A stretch of DNA of 64,000 nucleotides. Origin: Sagittula stellata E-37. GTDB lineage: Bacteria; Pseudomonadota; Alphaproteobacteria; Rhodobacterales; Rhodobacteraceae. Every line of letters begins with the position of its first letter. Positions within the stretch are counted from its first letter, which is position 1. Shown one piece after another: positions 55,495 to 63,112 of this stretch. The stretch lies in contig NZ_CP155729.1 in the NCBI RefSeq assembly GCF_039724765.1, positions 992,001-1,056,000 on the forward strand, written 5' to 3'. Position numbers and translations under genes: made by a program. The notes under the pieces were generated by a model. It had not been told where the DNA came from. It saw only the letters and a program-made list of their open reading frames with translations, and made no database searches.

Positions 55495-57374
55495 TCGGCG
55501 GCCTCCGACAGCGGGGTTTCGGGGTGGAGGCAGCGCACGGCGTGCGAACCGACGCGCTCCAGCGGAATGTCGCCCTGGCGGCAATCGTCCTGCGCCTTCA
55601 GGCACCGGTCGGCAAAGGCGCACCCGGCCGGCAGCTTGTCGACGACGGGCGGCAAGCCGGCGATGGCTTCCAGCCGCCGCTTGCCCCCGCCCAGTTCCGG
55701 CACGCAGGCCATGAGCCGCGCGGTATAGGGGTGGCGGGGCGCCTTCAGGATCTCGTCGGTGGTGCCTTCCTCCACGATCCGCCCGGCGTACATCACCGCC
55801 ACGCGGTCACACAGCTGCGCCACAACGCCGAAGTCATGGGTGATGAAGACGATGGCCAGCCCGCGCGAACGTCTGAGGTCATCGAGGATGGTCAGCACCT
55901 GCGCCTGCACCGTCACGTCGAGCGCGGTCGTCGGTTCGTCGGCGATGATCACGTCCGGCTCGTTGGCAAGCGCCATGGCGATGCCCACACGCTGACGCAT
56001 CCCGCCCGACATTTCGTGCGGGTAGTCGGTGATGCGCTTGGCGGGGTTCGGAATGCGCACCGCTTCGAGCAGTTCGATGGCCTTGCGCTTGCCTTCCGCC
56101 TTGCCGATGGGGCGGTGGGACCGGATCGCCTCGATCAACTGATCGCCGACGCGGTAGAGCGGGTGCAGCGTCGCCAGCGGGTCCTGGAAGATGTATGCGA
56201 CGTTCTTGCCGCGCATCGACCGGAGCTTGCGATAGGGCGCGCCGACGAGATCCTCTCCGTCGTAGCGCACCGCGCCCCCGGTGATGACGCCCGGGGGCGA
56301 GGCGACAAGTCCCATGACGGACAGCGCCGTGACCGATTTGCCGGACCCGGATTCGCCGATGATGCCAAGGCATTCTCCCTTCTCGACGTGCAGGTCGACA
56401 CCGCCCACCGCACGGTAGATGCGGTCCTTGACGTGGAACTGGGTCTCCAGGTCCTGCACCTCCAGCAGACCCTTGCCCTCTGCCTGCGGGACGGGGTCGC
56501 GACGCTCCACCCGGGTCGCCGCCATCGGGCGCGACAGGGCGCCCGACTTCAGCCGGGGGTCCAGCGCATCGCGCACGCCGTCGCCCAGCAGGTTGATCGA
56601 CATGACGATGATCAGGATCATCGCACCCGGCACGACAGAGGTATGCGGGTTGGTGATCAGCGCCGACCGCGCTTCGCCCAGCATCGACCCCAGATCGGCC
56701 TGCGGCGGCTGCGACCCGAGACCCAGGAACGACAGACCTGCGGTTTCAAGGATCATCCAGCCGATGGTGGTGGACATTGCGATCACGATGACCGGGATCA
56801 CGTTCGGCAGGATTTCCGACAGGATGATCCGCGTGTTCGACAGCCCGGCAAGGCGCGCGGCATCCACGAACTCCTTGTGCGCGATGCCCACAGTGATGCC
56901 CCGGATGTTGCGCGCGAAGAAGGGCACGTTCACGACAGCCACGGCGATCAGCGCGTTCAGCAGGCCGGGACCAAGCGCCGCGACGATGGCCAGAGCCAGC
57001 AGGATGTAGGGAAAGGCCATCAACATGTCGACGCCGCGCATGATGATGTTGTCCGTCCGGCCTCCGTAGAAACCCGCGACGATCCCGATGGCCGCCCCGA
57101 TGGTCGCCGCGGCGACGGCGGCGGCAAAGCCCACCGCCAGCGACAACCGGGTCCCGTACAGCAGGCGCGCCAGCAGGTCCCTGCCAAGGTGGTCGGTGCC
57201 CAGAAGCGCACCTTCCGAGAACGGCGGCTGGAACCGGAATGCGGTGTTGGTGACGTCGGGATCCTTCAACGGCAGCAGCGGCGTGACCAGCGCCAGCAGC
57301 ACGACCAGCGACAGCACGATCCCTCCGGCGAGCGCCAGGCGATTGCGGGCGAGGAGTTTGAAGAAGGCGTTCAT
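55491..57374 (-). CDS. fused DppC-type permease and DppD-type ATPase
   Basis: Single protein of 627 aa. Residues about 1-280 are a DppC-type permease (six hydrophobic helices; GTDHLGRDLLARLLYGTRLS, coupling segment AARLAGLSNTRIILSEILPN). After a 25-residue linker, about 302-627 form a DppD-type ATPase with Walker A GESGSGKSVTAL, MSGGMRQRVGIAMAL, IIADEPTTALD and a Cys-containing tail (FADRCLKAQDDC). The frame is open throughout, so the fusion is not a simple annotation artefact. ATGA overlaps with genes on both sides. Confidence 0.92.
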   Translation of the reverse strand: MNAFFKLLARNRLALAGGIVLSLVVLLALVTPLLPLKDPDVTNTAFRFQPPFSEGALLGTDHLGRDLLARLLYGTRLSLAVGFAAAVAAATIGAAIGIVAGFYGGRTDNIIMRGVDMLMAFPYILLALAIVAALGPGLLNALIAVAVVNVPFFARNIRGITVGIAHKEFVDAARLAGLSNTRIILSEILPNVIPVIVIAMSTTIGWMILETAGLSFLGLGSQPPQADLGSMLGEARSALITNPHTSVVPGAMILIIVMSINLLGDGVRDALDPRLKSGALSRPMAATRVERRDPVPQAEGKGLLEVQDLETQFHVKDRIYRAVGGVDLHVEKGECLGIIGESGSGKSVTALSVMGLVASPPGVITGGAVRYDGEDLVGAPYRKLRSMRGKNVAYIFQDPLATLHPLYRVGDQLIEAIRSHRPIGKAEGKRKAIELLEAVRIPNPAKRITDYPHEMSGGMRQRVGIAMALANEPDVIIADEPTTALDVTVQAQVLTILDDLRRSRGLAIVFITHDFGVVAQLCDRVAVMYAGRIVEEGTTDEILKAPRHPYTARLMACVPELGGGKRRLEAIAGLPPVVDKLPAGCAFADRCLKAQDDCRQGDIPLERVGSHAVRCLHPETPLSEAAE

Positions 57375-58318
57375 GTCTTGATCCTCGGGTCCAGAAGGCT
57401 TTGCGCCACGTCCACAAGAATGTTGAACAGGACGTAGCAGGCGGCGACGAAGACCACGCCTCCCTGCACCAGCAGGATGTCACGCTTCAGGATGGCATCG
57501 ACCAGCATCCGCCCTACGCCGGGCCACTGAAAGACGATCTCGATATAGACGGCTCCCGACAGGACGAAACCCGCCTGGATGCCCAGCACCGGGATGATCG
57601 ATACCATCGCGGCCTTCAGCGCATGGCGCCAGATCACGCCGCGCTCGTGCACCCCCTTGGCGCGGGCGGTGCGGATGAAGTCCTGCCGCAACACCTCCAG
57701 CATGGCCGACCGCGACAGGCGGGCAACGACCCCGGTGGCCACTACAGAGAGCGCAAACGCCGGCATGGCAAGGTGGTCGATCAGAACCCAGAGCGTCCGG
57801 TCGCCGTAGATCGGCCACATGCCGGAGACCGGGAACCATCGCAGGTTCACCCCGAACAGCAGGATCATCATCATGCCAAGGAAAAACGACGGGATGGAGA
57901 TCCCCAGGAGGACCGCGAAGGTGATCCCCTTGTCCGCCCAACCGTACTGGTTCGCGGCCGAGATCACCCCCGCGACGATGCCGAACACGGCGCAAAGGAC
58001 AAACGACGTCCCGGCCAGTACCAGCGTCCCGTTGAACCGTTCCAGCACCTCGTCGAGCACCGGCCGGTTCAGCGCGAAGGACTGTCCGAAATCCCCGGTC
58101 AACATGTTGCCGAGCCAGATGAAATACTGCGACACCAAGGGTTTGTCCAATCCGAGGTCGCGGTTCAGCTTCTCCACGTTCTCCGGAGTCGCATAGGACC
58201 CGAGGATCGCCGTCGCGGGGTCTCCCGGGATCATCGCCATGATCAGGAACACGATCACCGTGATGCCCAGCAGCACCGGGATCGCCGACACCAGTCTCTT
58301 CAGGATGTAGCCGGTCAT
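57371..58318 (-). CDS. dipeptide/oligopeptide ABC transporter permease (DppB type)
   Basis: Permease of 315 aa with six predicted helices, N-terminal MTGYILKRLVSAIPVLLGIT as in DppB/OppB, and the coupling region EVLRQDFIRTARAKGVHE near residue 205. It overlaps the next gene by 4 bases (ATGA). It follows the binding-protein gene after a 141-bp gap carrying two hairpins, an arrangement that often lowers downstream expression relative to the binding protein. Confidence 0.94.
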   Translation of the reverse strand: MTGYILKRLVSAIPVLLGITVIVFLIMAMIPGDPATAILGSYATPENVEKLNRDLGLDKPLVSQYFIWLGNMLTGDFGQSFALNRPVLDEVLERFNGTLVLAGTSFVLCAVFGIVAGVISAANQYGWADKGITFAVLLGISIPSFFLGMMMILLFGVNLRWFPVSGMWPIYGDRTLWVLIDHLAMPAFALSVVATGVVARLSRSAMLEVLRQDFIRTARAKGVHERGVIWRHALKAAMVSIIPVLGIQAGFVLSGAVYIEIVFQWPGVGRMLVDAILKRDILLVQGGVVFVAACYVLFNILVDVAQSLLDPRIKT

Positions 58319-58410
58319 CGCCGCGACCTCCTTCGCTCAAAGATAACGTCCCCGCCGGACAGGCGACATCGGCCCGTCCCTTCATCTTGGCACAAATACC
58401 TGCGGGGGGT

Positions 58411-58432
58411 CCGGGGGGCGGCAGCCCCCCGG
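58411..58432 (-). terminator. second hairpin in the binding-protein to permease gap
   Basis: A 9-bp perfect stem (58411-58419 with 58424-58432, arm CCGGGGGGC) with a 4-base loop. It lies immediately after the hairpin at the binding-protein stop. It is probably an attenuating or RNA-stabilising element. Confidence 0.5.
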
Positions 58433-58433
58433 C

Positions 58434-58458
58434 GGATCGGCGCGAAACGCGCCGATCC
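58434..58458 (-). terminator. hairpin directly after the binding-protein gene
   Basis: An 11-bp perfect stem (58434-58444 with 58448-58458, arm GGATCGGCGCG) with a 3-base loop, starting one base after the stop of the binding-protein gene on the minus strand. With no T-run it fits a stabiliser of the upstream message. Confidence 0.6.
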
Positions 58459-58459
58459 C

Positions 58460-60037
58460 TCAGTTCTTCACGACGTCGTCGAGCAGCAGGAAGAACGACG
58501 GCTGAAGGGTGAAGTTCTCCACCCGGTCGGAGGTCACGGCGTTCTGTTTCCAGTTGGCAACGAAAACCCAAGGCGCATCGTCCTGCACGATGGTCTGCAT
58601 CTCCTTGTACAGTGCGGCGCGCTTGTCCTGATCGGTGGCGACACGGGCCTCTTCCAGCAATGCGTCGACTTCCGGATTGGAGTAGTACCCGGAATTGAAA
58701 CCGCCCTTGTCGGGCCAGGCGTCGGTGCGTAGCGCGAGGAAGGGCAGGGTGTCCGGGTCGTTGGTCATCCACGCCATCTCGGCCATGTCCGCTTTGCCTT
58801 CGAGGCCGGGGTTCACCTCTCCGAGGAAGGTATTCCACTCGTAGGTCTCGATCTTCACGTCGAAACCCACGGCCTCCAGGTCCGCCTGGATCGCGGTGCC
58901 CATGGCGATGGGGTCGAGCATCCCGGACCCGCCTTCGGTCACGTAGAAGGTCAGCTCCGCCCCCTCGGCCCCGGCGTCGGCCAGCATCGCCTTGGCCTTC
59001 TCGGGGTCATAGGGATAAGGCTCCAGGTCCGGATTGTAGGCCCATGCGAAGGCCGGGGGTGTCGGGCCCGCGGCTACGTCCGCCGTGCCTTCCAGCACCT
59101 CGTTCACCAGCGCTTCCTTGTTGATCGCATAGTTCGCCGCCTGCCGAACGGTCTTGTCTGCGAAAGGGCCTTCCTTGGCGTTCAGGATCAGAAACCAGAC
59201 GTGGGGTCCGGCCTGCTCGAAGACCTGGAAGGCGTCGGACTGGAACTCCGACAGCGCGACGGGGGGCACTTCGACCATGAGGTCGATCCCGCCGGCCAGC
59301 ATCTCGGCGGTGCGGGTGTTGGCGTCGGTGATCGGACGGAAGACCACGGCCTGCAGCTCCGGCGCGCCATCCCAGTAGTCCGGGTTGGCCTCGACGACCA
59401 CGGCCTCGTTCGACCGCCATTCGGCGAACTTGAAGGGGCCGGTCCCGGACGGGTTGCGGCCAAAGTCCGCGCCATACTGCTCCACCGCGGCGGGCGACAC
59501 GATCAGGCCAGTGGGATAAGCGAGGTTCGACAGGAACGGCGCATAGGGGCTGCCGAGCGTGAACTTCACCGTCAGGTCGTCTATGGCCTCGACGTTCTCC
59601 ACCGCTGAGAAGAAGAAAGCCAGCGGGAACGGGCCGGTGTCATGGTAGGGGTGATCCTCGTTCAGCATCCGCTCGAAATTGAACTTCACCGCCTCGGCGT
59701 TGAAGTCTGATCCGTCGTGGAACTTCACCCCCTCACGCAGCTTGAAGGTGTATTCGGTTCCGTCCTCGGAGATCTCCCAGCTTTCCGCCAGCGCTGGCTC
59801 CACCTCGAGAGTGCCGTCCTTGTAGCGCACGAGGCCGTCGTAGACGTTCATCAGGATGCGGAAATCGTTCACCGCAGTCACAGCCGCCGGGTCCAGCGCC
59901 TTGGGTTCCGCGATCTGGCCGACGATCAGCACGCCCGGGGGAGTCTGCGCCTGCGCACCCGGCACAGCGGCCAGGGTCAACGCCAGCGCCGTACCGGCAG
60001 CCATCAGGCTCCGGCGGGTCATCTTGAGTAGCGACAT
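58460..60037 (-). CDS. ABC transporter substrate-binding protein, family 5 (dipeptide type)
   Basis: Periplasmic binding protein of 525 aa. Signal peptide with twin-Arg-like start (KMTRRSLMAAGTALALTL), cleavage near AQA about residue 30. Family 5 features: LVIGQIAEPKALDP-like start, AESWEISEDGTEYTFKLREG, and VKFHDGSDFNAEAVKFNFER. These proteins capture peptides, nickel, opines or other solutes. GGAGAGG precedes the ATG. The gene heads the transporter operon, and two palindromic operators lie 48-93 bases upstream of its start. Confidence 0.93.
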   Translation of the reverse strand: MSLLKMTRRSLMAAGTALALTLAAVPGAQAQTPPGVLIVGQIAEPKALDPAAVTAVNDFRILMNVYDGLVRYKDGTLEVEPALAESWEISEDGTEYTFKLREGVKFHDGSDFNAEAVKFNFERMLNEDHPYHDTGPFPLAFFFSAVENVEAIDDLTVKFTLGSPYAPFLSNLAYPTGLIVSPAAVEQYGADFGRNPSGTGPFKFAEWRSNEAVVVEANPDYWDGAPELQAVVFRPITDANTRTAEMLAGGIDLMVEVPPVALSEFQSDAFQVFEQAGPHVWFLILNAKEGPFADKTVRQAANYAINKEALVNEVLEGTADVAAGPTPPAFAWAYNPDLEPYPYDPEKAKAMLADAGAEGAELTFYVTEGGSGMLDPIAMGTAIQADLEAVGFDVKIETYEWNTFLGEVNPGLEGKADMAEMAWMTNDPDTLPFLALRTDAWPDKGGFNSGYYSNPEVDALLEEARVATDQDKRAALYKEMQTIVQDDAPWVFVANWKQNAVTSDRVENFTLQPSFFLLLDDVVKN

Positions 60038-60084
60038 GGGTTTCCTCTCCTGTTTTTTCATCCGGACCGTCACCGGCTGCGGCT

Positions 60085-60102
60085 AATTTATCATGATAAA
60101 TT
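60085..60102. promoter_or_regulatory. palindromic operator 1, AATTTATCATGATAAATT
   Basis: A perfect 18-bp palindrome in the 120-bp gap between the divergent binding-protein and DUF1028 genes. The same core, TTATCATGATAA, recurs beside the GntR gene at 61696. It is the likely binding site of the FadR/GntR repressor encoded at 60892-61644 (inference). Confidence 0.8.
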
Positions 60103-60112
60103 GCAGTGGGCC

Positions 60113-60130
60113 AAATTTTCATGATAAATT
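60113..60130. promoter_or_regulatory. palindromic operator 2 (one-base variant)
   Basis: AAATTTTCATGATAAATT, a near-perfect copy of operator 1 with its centre 28 bp away, close to three helical turns. Two sites so spaced could bind cooperatively and cover both divergent promoters. Confidence 0.7.
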
Positions 60131-60157
60131 CAAGTCCGACGACGAAAGGACCTATCC

Positions 60158-60853
60158 ATGACAATTTCGATCCTCGCATACGACGAAAAAACGGGCGCTT
60201 GCGGGGGGGCGGCCACGACGGGCAGCCTGTGCGTTGGGGGGTGGGTCCTGCGTGGAGACGCCGAATCGGGCATGACCGCTTCTCAGGGATCACTCCCTTC
60301 CACGATGTGGGGCACGGATGCACTGGCGCTCATGCGCAGCGGTCTCCCGGCGGCAGAGGCGGTGGCGCGGGTCACCACGCCCGACACCGGGAAGGCAGAG
60401 CGGCAGATGTCGGCGCTCGACCTGACCGGGGCGACGGCGCATTTCACGGGCGGGAACAGCATCGCGGTCGCCGGTGCGCGCGAAGCGGCAGGAGTGGTGG
60501 TGGCCGGCAACCTTCTCGCCTCGGAAGCGGTGCTCGACGCCTGCCTCGAAGGGTTCTTGACCGCGACCGGCGGATTGGATGAACGGCTTCTGACGGCGTT
60601 GGAGACGGCCTCTCGCGCAGGGGGCGACAGCCGGGGTCTCCTGTCGGCGGCTCTGCTCGTGGTCAGCCGGTCGACGCCGCCGCTGACCCTTCGCGTCGAC
60701 TATTCCGAAGCCCCGCTTTCGGCCCTTAGGGTCCTGCACGGTCACGCGACCAACGGTCTTTATGCCGACTGGTTGCACCACGTGCCGGTGACGGACGATC
60801 CCCATCGTGCGCTGCCGTTCGCCTCGACCGAACTGCCGATAGGCGAGACATGA
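60158..60853 (+). CDS. DUF1028 protein (putative Ntn-type hydrolase)
   Basis: Protein of 231 aa of the DUF1028 family. It begins MTISILAYDEKTGACGGAAT and has VVAGNLLASEAVLDA and RVDYSEAPLSALRVLH, family-typical strands. The fold is thought to resemble Ntn-hydrolases; DUF1028 genes often accompany peptide or amino-acid catabolic enzymes, and no reaction is established to my knowledge. It is divergent from the ABC operon, sharing two operator palindromes, so it is probably co-regulated with the importer. Confidence 0.85.
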   Translation: MTISILAYDEKTGACGGAATTGSLCVGGWVLRGDAESGMTASQGSLPSTMWGTDALALMRSGLPAAEAVARVTTPDTGKAERQMSALDLTGATAHFTGGNSIAVAGAREAAGVVVAGNLLASEAVLDACLEGFLTATGGLDERLLTALETASRAGGDSRGLLSAALLVVSRSTPPLTLRVDYSEAPLSALRVLHGHATNGLYADWLHHVPVTDDPHRALPFASTELPIGET

Positions 60854-60891
60854 TGCGTCGCCAGTTCTGACGTGTGCAGGCGCAATTTCCG

Positions 60892-61644
60892 CTAAACGAT
60901 GAACCGTTTCATCACTTCGGCTTCCTGATCTTCCATCATCTGCCGCGCCTGCTGCATGTGCTCGTGCATGATGCGCCGCGCGGCCTGTGCGTCGCCATCC
61001 CGCAGGGCGGCGATCAGGTCGATCTGGTGTTCGCGCCCGTTGCGCCAAAGATCGTGGTTCGGCTGTGTGTAGAGCCGCTTGTAGACCGTCAGGTCGGTCA
61101 GAATCTGCGCCATGAACCCGATGAAGAACCCAAGCATCGCATTCTCGCCGAAGTCCGCCAGGCGGGCGTGGAACCTGAGGGAGGAGACGTGCTGGATGCG
61201 TTCCTCCTCCGCATCCGCGGCGGGTTGGGCGTAGTCCTCCATGATCACGGACAGCTCCGCCAGTTGTTCCTCGGACAGGCGCCCGGCAAGGCTCGCCGCC
61301 ATCTCCGGCTCCAGCGCGACACGCACCTGGTAGATGTCGTCGATGGTGACGTGCTGGAAGTAGAAGAAGTTCGCCAGCAGCGCCCGCGCCCTTTCACGCG
61401 AAACCTCACCGACAAAAAGACCGCCGCCCGGGCCGGTCTTGGTCTCCACCAGCCCCTGTGCCTGCAACAGCCGCAGCGCTTCGCGGATGGTGCCCTTCGA
61501 CATGGCGAAGCGCTGGATCAGCTCGGTCTCGCCGGGAAGGCGGTCGCCCGGTTTCAACCCCTGTTCCACCACCCAGTCCTTGATCGCATCGGCCACCCGC
61601 ACGGGGCGGGATCGGCGTTGGGGAGGGACGGGAACAGAGGTCAT
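60892..61644 (-). CDS. FadR/GntR-family regulator with FCD domain
   Basis: Transcription regulator of 250 aa. N-terminal winged helix-turn-helix (about 15-85) with RFAMSKGTIREALRLLQAQG, wing TKTGPGGG, and a helical FCD ligand-binding domain (about 95-240) with metal-type His residues (SLRFHARLA, REHQIDL). It is divergent from the M20 hydrolase gene, with an operator palindrome in the 79-bp gap, and convergent with DUF1028. It probably represses itself, the hydrolase and the transporter, responding to a pathway metabolite. Confidence 0.92.
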   Translation of the reverse strand: MTSVPVPPQRRSRPVRVADAIKDWVVEQGLKPGDRLPGETELIQRFAMSKGTIREALRLLQAQGLVETKTGPGGGLFVGEVSRERARALLANFFYFQHVTIDDIYQVRVALEPEMAASLAGRLSEEQLAELSVIMEDYAQPAADAEEERIQHVSSLRFHARLADFGENAMLGFFIGFMAQILTDLTVYKRLYTQPNHDLWRNGREHQIDLIAALRDGDAQAARRIMHEHMQQARQMMEDQEAEVMKRFIV

Positions 61645-61695
61645 GGAATGCGGGCGTGACTGCTGGGACGAATGCTTTAAGATACCGAGTGAATC

Positions 61696-61713
61696 AATTT
61701 ATCATGATAAATA
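61696..61713. promoter_or_regulatory. palindromic operator 3
   Basis: AATTTATCATGATAAATA, 17 of 18 bases identical to operator 1, in the 79-bp gap between the divergent regulator and M20 hydrolase genes. It lies 10 bases before the hydrolase start, so bound protein would block translation-proximal transcription. Confidence 0.8.
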
Positions 61714-61723
61714 CAAGGGTGAG

Positions 61724-62950
61724 ATGACCTACGGAGACACCGCCGCCACCCGATTGGACGCGATCGCGCGCGCCTCGGCAAGCGCCGAAGGTGTGACACG
61801 CCTGCCTTGGACGGAACACCACCGGGCCGCGCTCGATCAGATCGCGGCCTGGATGACCGAAGCAGGGTTGTATCCCGCGCTCGATGCTGCCGGAACGCTG
61901 GTGGGCCGCAGCCCGAACCCGGACGGCAAGCCGGTGCTGATGATCGGGTCGCATCAGGACAGCGTGCCCACGGGCGGTGGTTTCGACGGCATCATGGGCA
62001 TCGCGCTTGGCTGTCTGGTGGCCGAGGCGCTGAAGGATCGCCTGCCCGCCTTGCCTTTCGCGCTCGAAATCCTGGCCTTCGCCGACGAAGAGGGGGTGCG
62101 TTTCCCGACTGCCTTGATCGGCCCGCGTGCTTTGGCCGGGACACTGAAGGCCGATGCACTGGACATGACCGACGTCAACGACGTGGCGATGCGTGACGCG
62201 ATGCGGGCATTTGGTGTGGCGGTGGACGATATTGGCGCGGTGCGCCAGTCCCGGGGCGATGTCGTGGCCTACCTCGAAGCGCACATCGAACAGGGTCCAG
62301 TCCTGGAGGCCGAGAGCCTGCCGGTTGCCGCCGTCAGCGCGATCTGCGGGATTTCCCGGTTCGAAATACGAATCACCGGAGAGACCGGTCACGCCGGAAC
62401 CGTGCCGATGGCCGGGCGGCGCGACGCGCTGGTGGCCGCGTCGCGGATCATCGCGGCTGTCAGCGACGCAGCGGTCCAGGTTCCGGACCTGCGGGCGACG
62501 GTGGGCACGCTGGCGCTGAAACCCGGCGCGGTGAACGCCATCCCGTCCGAGGTCCGCTTCCCGCTGGAGATCCGCGCACCGCAAGACACGCTGCGCGAGG
62601 CGTTCGAAACCGAGGCCATGGCGCTGGCCCGGGACATCTGTTTCGCGGCCAACTGCGATTTGAAGGCTGTCCAGACCTATGCGCAACCAGCCGCGGTTTG
62701 CGACCTGAGCCTCAGGCGAGCGCTGGAAACGGCGATCGGGAAGGCGGACGTCGTGCCGCTGACCATTCCATCGGGGGCGACGCACGATGCGTCTGCGATG
62801 GCCGACCTTTGCCCGATCGCGATGCTGTTCGTCCGCTGCCGGGGCGGGATCAGCCACCGGCCAGACGAATTCGCCTCCGCCGCCGACATGGACGTGGCGG
62901 TTCGGGTGATGGTGGATGCGATACTGGGCTACGAGGATGATCTTGGCTGA
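61724..62950 (+). CDS. M20 zinc-dependent amidase/carbamoylase (hydantoinase/carbamoylase family)
   Basis: Zinc hydrolase of 408 aa of the M20 amidohydrolase type (N-carbamoyl-L-amino-acid hydrolase, beta-ureidopropionase or allantoate amidohydrolase group). Metal ligands visible: GSHQDSVPTGGGFDG, AFADEEGVRFP and EAHIEQGPVLE; a late His is in GGISHRPDEF. The lid domain spans about 210-330. The likely role is cleavage of an N-carbamoyl or amide bond of a compound imported by the neighbouring transporter. Start ATG at 61724 is directly behind the operator; the longer frame is regulator shadow. Confidence 0.88.
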   Translation: MTYGDTAATRLDAIARASASAEGVTRLPWTEHHRAALDQIAAWMTEAGLYPALDAAGTLVGRSPNPDGKPVLMIGSHQDSVPTGGGFDGIMGIALGCLVAEALKDRLPALPFALEILAFADEEGVRFPTALIGPRALAGTLKADALDMTDVNDVAMRDAMRAFGVAVDDIGAVRQSRGDVVAYLEAHIEQGPVLEAESLPVAAVSAICGISRFEIRITGETGHAGTVPMAGRRDALVAASRIIAAVSDAAVQVPDLRATVGTLALKPGAVNAIPSEVRFPLEIRAPQDTLREAFETEAMALARDICFAANCDLKAVQTYAQPAAVCDLSLRRALETAIGKADVVPLTIPSGATHDASAMADLCPIAMLFVRCRGGISHRPDEFASAADMDVAVRVMVDAILGYEDDLG

Positions 62951-63112
62951 AAGGGCCGCCGCTGCGGTACGCGCGTCCTGTCGTCGCGAAGACGGGTGCC
63001 ACTTTGTCGATGCGCATCGTAGGGCGGGGCTGTGTGCCGCCTTGCCCGGCGGCCACAATGTGCCCGGCAGGCACCCCTTTCCTTCGGCGTCGACTTGCGG
63101 TCCAGTGCGGGC
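62951..63112. other. 162-bp gap before the AMACR-type gene
   Basis: No gene. It has a GCCGCC-N6-GGCGGC hairpin (63036-63053) and G+C-rich sequence. No Shine-Dalgarno sequence is visible for the downstream gene. Whether the two genes are one transcript cannot be told. Confidence 0.4.
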
